Notes under the pieces: generated by a model
Seen by the model: the letters and a program-made list of their open reading frames with translations, nothing else
The model's database searches: none
What the model was told of the DNA's origin: nothing
Made by a program: the position numbers and the translations under genes
NCBI GenBank assembly: GCA_946811185.2
Contig: OX328096.1
Location: 35,414,011-35,478,010 of the forward strand
Length of the DNA stretch: 64,000 nucleotides
From: Hippopus hippopus
Lineage: Eukaryota; Mollusca; Bivalvia; Cardiida; Cardiidae
Direction: 5' to 3'
Shown here: positions 63,114 to 64,000 of the stretch, piece after piece
Position numbering within the stretch: position 1 is the first letter of the stretch
How the letters are laid out: each line of letters starts with the position of its first letter

Positions 63114-64000
63114 AATATACTGGTAATATATACACAGACTCTTTCATACTTATAAGTTGTGTCAAGAGTAGGTCGATAACAAACATAAACTAAAGCAAAA
63201 CAAAGCAAAAATAATTTTTCTAACTTGCTCAAAAACAATAGCCAGACAGATTAGAAACATATGGAAACAATCACATAAACTATAAAGACCCCTTATGCAT
63301 GTATATCTACACATATCCTAAAAAGATAACAGCTGGGCAAATAAAAAATATAGAAGCATCACATGATCTCCATTTCACACTAGATATGCTTATACATATA
63401 TCTAACAAAAATTTGCTTTGTGGGAGACACTTGTGTAGTGGGACAGTGTCAGCCTCGCACGGCAAAGGTTCTGGTTTGAATCCCATGATGAGTGGGGTCA
63501 GCCTTTAGAACTCCCCAAGTCATGGCACAAGTACTGCCCAAGGTTTCCAGGAAGCAGTGATTAATGTAAGTTGTAAGAACTTGTTTCACAATCAATGTAA
63601 AATAAATAGGTTTAAATTAGGTTTAACAAAAAATTGCTGAACAATTCAGATAAACATTTGAAAGCAGCCACATGGACTTCAATGCCACTCATATCTAACA
63701 AACTATCAATAAACAATTCAGAAACATGAAAGCAAACACATGAACATCAATACCACTCTGTATACCTACATAACTGAGACAGATTTTGATATCATGGACA
63801 TGTTTGTAGATGTATCATCCCTGTTTTCATGTAAAAATCAGGTAAATATCAATTACTCCTTGAACAAAGAGGTGTAGATTGGGGTTCCCAAAAAAAATAT
63901 AATAATATTGTGTTTCCCATATTTGTAGATACTTGTTAGAATTATATCAATAAGAAAATTGTAATGAGTACCCATACTGCAGTTTAAAGTGAAAAATGAT
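63114..64000. other. Distal stretch; possible SINE head at 63432-63560
   Basis: GTGTAGTGGGACAGTGTC and GGTTTGAATCCC (63471-63482) resemble box A and box B of a tRNA-derived SINE of another family. No other repeat or exon is supported here. Confidence 0.35.

Noticed and set aside
63767..63840. Minus-strand candidate exon (AAAACAG acceptor, TATGTAG donor) resembling the MSMARTLTK exon
   Set aside because: Every frame that would join to the 59958 exon contains a stop, and the acceptor lacks a pyrimidine tract.

Overview
The window looks like animal nuclear DNA from a bivalve mollusc, possibly a venerid-type clam. It is AT-rich, its genes are split by long introns, and it is dense in transposons and MITEs. 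It carries tRNA-derived SINEs with an AATC-type tail. The species call is inference; no marker gene settles it. There are no bacterial-style operons, rRNA genes or CRISPR arrays.

Three protein-coding genes can be supported. (1) At 3-413 (+) lies the 3' end of an unrecognised single-pass membrane protein with a C-terminal coiled coil. (2) At 10990-16060 (+) lies a complete two-exon ankyrin-repeat gene (446 aa, ANKRD63/ANKRD34-like). Its 3.7-kb intron holds a complete Tc1-type transposon. (3) From 60010 down to 30130 (-) lies the 3' part of a HEAT/armadillo-repeat gene, provisionally HEATR4-like. I assembled it by hand as twelve exons whose splice sites and phases all agree. Its 13.3-kb intron contains a tandem array of 24-nt microexons (three intact, one dead), which is the most unusual gene-level feature here. 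A CpG-rich patch near 18.2-18.65 kb may be a divergent promoter with two short first exons.

Most of the rest is mobile DNA. A TTAA-flanked, piggyBac-like MITE with a perfect 65-nt core hairpin occurs about 40 times. A second MITE family (GAGCCATGCTCTG ends) and a third (GATCAGACTG palindrome) are also frequent. Three decayed DD34D mariner copies (33.3, 50.0 and 61.4 kb) share one master, and all four of their nonsense codons are CGA-to-TGA changes. A Tigger/pogo relic at 25.2-26.9 kb has lost its catalytic core but keeps the CENP-B-like N terminus and a PCNA-binding-type C terminus. Four large elements with a hairpin at each end (1.0-3.7, 7.5-9.1, 36.6-37.8 and 51.9-56.2 kb) carry internal tandem arrays. 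One array repeats the perfect RFX-type palindrome GTTGCCATGGCAAC nine times. Several foldback elements are present, and nested insertions give a relative order of arrival.

Layout: 0-10.9 kb, end of gene 1 then repeats; 11-16 kb, ankyrin gene; 16-30 kb, nested repeats, possible divergent promoter, Tigger relic; 30-60 kb, HEAT-repeat gene with repeat-filled introns; 60-64 kb, upstream part of that gene or its 5' flank, with a mariner and MITEs. All coordinates were read by eye. Exon boundaries are probably exact. Repeat boundaries are good to a few bases where a target-site duplication is quoted, and approximate otherwise.
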